This document shows, one piece after another, positions 6,733 to 7,805 of a stretch of 7,805 nucleotides of DNA. Under the pieces are notes generated by a model. It was not told the origin of the DNA and made no database searches. It saw only the letters and a program-made list of their open reading frames with translations. Position 1 is the first letter of the stretch, and each line of letters starts with the position of its first letter. A program made the position numbers and the translations under genes. This DNA is from Nitrosopumilales archaeon (GTDB lineage: Archaea; Thermoproteota; Nitrososphaeria; Nitrososphaerales; Nitrososphaeraceae), in the NCBI GenBank assembly GCA_009665115.1, contig WJXE01000080.1, forward strand, positions 1 through 7,805. The letters run 5' to 3'.

Positions 6733-6813
6733 GTACGGACATTAGTTGGCACTCGCCAGCCGCTGGGTTATCTGAAGCTCTTTCAACCTACCGTGATATA
6801 AGATCTTACATAA
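6733..6813. other. GC-richer structured patch between the inverted repeat and the secreted-protein gene
   Basis: This short stretch has higher GC than its surroundings, with the 11-base symmetrical element CCAGC-C-GCTGG at 6756-6766 and GGTT/AACC (6766-6769 and 6785-6788) able to pair around a GAA...TTC interior. It does not fold as a tRNA and I recognise no RNA family. It is the 3' flank of the minus-strand gene ending at 6814. Confidence 0.3.
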
Positions 6814-7500
6814 TCACGATGTCATTTGAGTGCCTATTATTTCTATAAATCTATTGTCCTTGCTAAAGTCAATAGATAATATTCTTGCATTCACATTGTT
6901 TGCTAGCTCTTTGTAATCTACTCCCTTGCCATCAATCTTTATTAGAAATTTTGTGTCAGCGTTTGAAGCCCCTTTGGAATCTATAACGTTTCTAGGTAAT
7001 TCAGTAGTAAAGTTGCCGCCATTTCCACTTGGATTAAGGACTAGCACCAACGTAGTTCTATCCTTATCTGCCAGAATCCCAACCAGTTTGTCACCGTTGA
7101 TACTATATTTGATTGGGAAAGTTTTTCCGTTGATTGTGAGTACATAGAGATTGGTGAACCCAGTTCTATTGTAACTAGGGGCAGCCGTACTACTGCTCTT
7201 AGCAGGCGCTGCGGGTATTACTATAACGGTTTTGTTGCCAGTTGCAGTTATACTTGTCTTAGCTGCCGTTCCTCCACTGGCATTTGACGCTGTAGAGTTT
7301 TGTATGTTTACTATTTGAAGAGGTATTGAATGTGCAAGACCAGCTGCAACCATCGCAGAAGCGATAAGCACAATCAATGTCAATGTGGCTGTCGTTCTTC
7401 TGATTTGCGATATGCAAATAATACAATTTGCTCCAACATCCTGACTTACATTTCTTATTTTTTTGCAATGTCTGCCATATAAGCTGATTGTAGCATACAT
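6814..7500 (-). CDS. Membrane-anchored extracellular protein with archaeal IEIIGT-type beta domain
   Basis: This 228-residue protein has a polar start, Arg34-Arg35, a single hydrophobic segment (about 38-56, TATLTLIVLIASAMVAAGLA), a Ser/Thr/Ala/Pro-rich linker (about 66-112), and a C-terminal domain (about 115-226) with TINGKTFPIKYSINGDKL, ELPRNVIDSKG, FLIKIDGKGVDYKE and FIEIIGTQ. That last pattern (LPRxxID, FLVxIDGxxVxY, IEIIGT) is one I associate with secreted Nitrososphaeria proteins, often just before a PEFG-type sorting tail; here the protein ends two residues after GTQM, with no sorting tail. N-glycosylation sequons outside the membrane are NST68, NAS73, NKT89, NRT111 and NFT163. The hydrophobic segment serves as signal peptide or anchor. 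ATG 7500 is the only ATG before that segment, though the first 30 residues look odd and a later non-ATG start is possible. Function unknown; likely a surface or binding protein. Confidence 0.78.
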   Translation of the reverse strand: MYATISLYGRHCKKIRNVSQDVGANCIICISQIRRTTATLTLIVLIASAMVAAGLAHSIPLQIVNIQNSTASNASGGTAAKTSITATGNKTVIVIPAAPAKSSSTAAPSYNRTGFTNLYVLTINGKTFPIKYSINGDKLVGILADKDRTTLVLVLNPSGNGGNFTTELPRNVIDSKGASNADTKFLIKIDGKGVDYKELANNVNARILSIDFSKDNRFIEIIGTQMTS

Positions 7501-7666
7501 AGTTTAATATACTATCTAAACTGCACCGATTATTATCACCTTTAAAAATCGGTACAAGCAATTTTATCAGAATGACCATGATTACAATTATTATTATCAA
7601 GACAGTCCGTATTCCGTTTATGTATTTTTTTCTAAGCTTCTTTACAATTGCTGACATAAGCATCAT
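7259..7666 (-). CDS. Possible small membrane ORF overlapping the secreted-protein gene
   Basis: An open frame of 135 codons begins at ATG 7666. Only its first part, upstream of 7500, has protein-like character: basic MSAIVKKLRKKYINGIR followed by TVLIIIIVIMVILIKLLVPI, the form of a single-pass membrane protein or signal anchor. From about 7500 down it is the out-of-frame shadow of the secreted-protein gene (Cys- and Ser-rich, no pattern). If real, it is either a short gene whose true stop was lost or a promoter region that happens to be open. AT-rich DNA readily encodes Ile-rich runs, so I keep this low. Confidence 0.22.
   Translation of the reverse strand: MMLMSAIVKKLRKKYINGIRTVLIIIIVIMVILIKLLVPIFKGDNNRCSLDSILNYVCYNQLIWQTLQKNKKCKSGCWSKLYYLHIANQKNDSHIDIDCAYRFCDGCSWSCTFNTSSNSKHTKLYSVKCQWRNGS
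7525..7553 (-). promoter_or_regulatory. Inverted repeat around a TATA-like element upstream of the secreted-protein gene
   Basis: ACCGATT (7525-7531) and AATCGGT (7547-7553) are perfect 7-base arms with a 15-base spacer. The spacer and right arm include TTTAAAAA (minus-strand TTTTTAAA, 7541-7548), which sits about 45 bases before the ATG at 7500, giving a leader of roughly 15-20 bases if used as the TATA box. A dimeric regulator binding these arms would cover the promoter. The geometry is seen; the function is inferred. Confidence 0.4.
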
Positions 7667-7699
7667 ATTGAATAAATTAGAGAATCACTAAAGTTAACC

Positions 7700-7722
7700 C
7701 TAGGTTGAAATTAGCAACCTAG
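7700..7722. repeat. Perfect 8-bp hairpin
   Basis: CTAGGTTG (7700-7707) and CAACCTAG (7715-7722) pair perfectly around a 7-base loop AAATTAG. On the plus strand an AT-rich tail with short T runs follows, so it could be a terminator for a transcript from outside the window or an operator. No other feature is seen in 7667-7805. Confidence 0.55.
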
Positions 7723-7805
7723 TTAGTAGGATTTTAATACTTATTTTAAGTATATTCACTATAACTAATTAATATAATCTGATCATTTTTCAAACTGTAT
7801 TTCTG

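Noticed and set aside
6733..6813. tRNA or other standard RNA gene
   Set aside because: No T-loop motif, acceptor pairing or anticodon arm can be drawn on either strand.
6926..7147. Plus-strand open frame of 73 codons
   Set aside because: Antisense to the conserved C-terminal domain of the surface protein; no independent signal.

Overview
The window most likely comes from an archaeon, probably an ammonia-oxidising Nitrososphaeria (Nitrosocosmicus/Nitrososphaera-like). The DNA is AT-rich, most starts lack a strong Shine-Dalgarno, and the secreted-protein domain ending in IEIIGT and the nucleotide-sugar dehydrogenase with HAPHRWY look like families I associate with that group. The lineage is recalled from protein style and was not tested.

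Layout. Position 2-211 holds the C-terminal end of a short-chain dehydrogenase (SDR) entering from the left. A complete second SDR follows at 407-1135. On the minus strand, 1471-2000 contains a decayed C-terminal half of a cytochrome P450; its heme-binding loop is intact but the frame is broken several times. A two-CBS-domain protein (2109-2495), a truncated nucleotide-sugar dehydrogenase (2815-3450) and a 14-TM-type MFS drug transporter (3443-5104) lie on the plus strand. The last two overlap by 8 bases at ATGGATGA. A hypothetical beta-rich protein with a TTG start follows (5494-5934). Then comes a run of very small ORFs (5986-6633), each interrupted by one or two stops or frameshifts. A long imperfect inverted repeat lies at 6661-6732. 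A membrane-anchored, glycosylation-site-rich extracellular protein (minus strand, 6814-7500) and palindromic upstream DNA complete the window.

Working picture. This is a low-density accessory region in decay. Five apparently complete coding sequences (SDR, CBS, MFS, hypothetical, secreted protein) sit among fragments. The SDR, P450 and MFS genes suggest oxidation and export of small organic molecules, but the P450 is certainly not functional as it stands. The nucleotide-sugar dehydrogenase has lost its NAD-binding half. I see no rRNA, tRNA, CRISPR array, transposase or integrase. No new multi-gene system can be shown. The most useful leads are the interrupted small-ORF cluster, the 72-base inverted repeat, the operator-like repeat upstream of the secreted protein, and the evidence that the CBS gene begins upstream of its first ATG.
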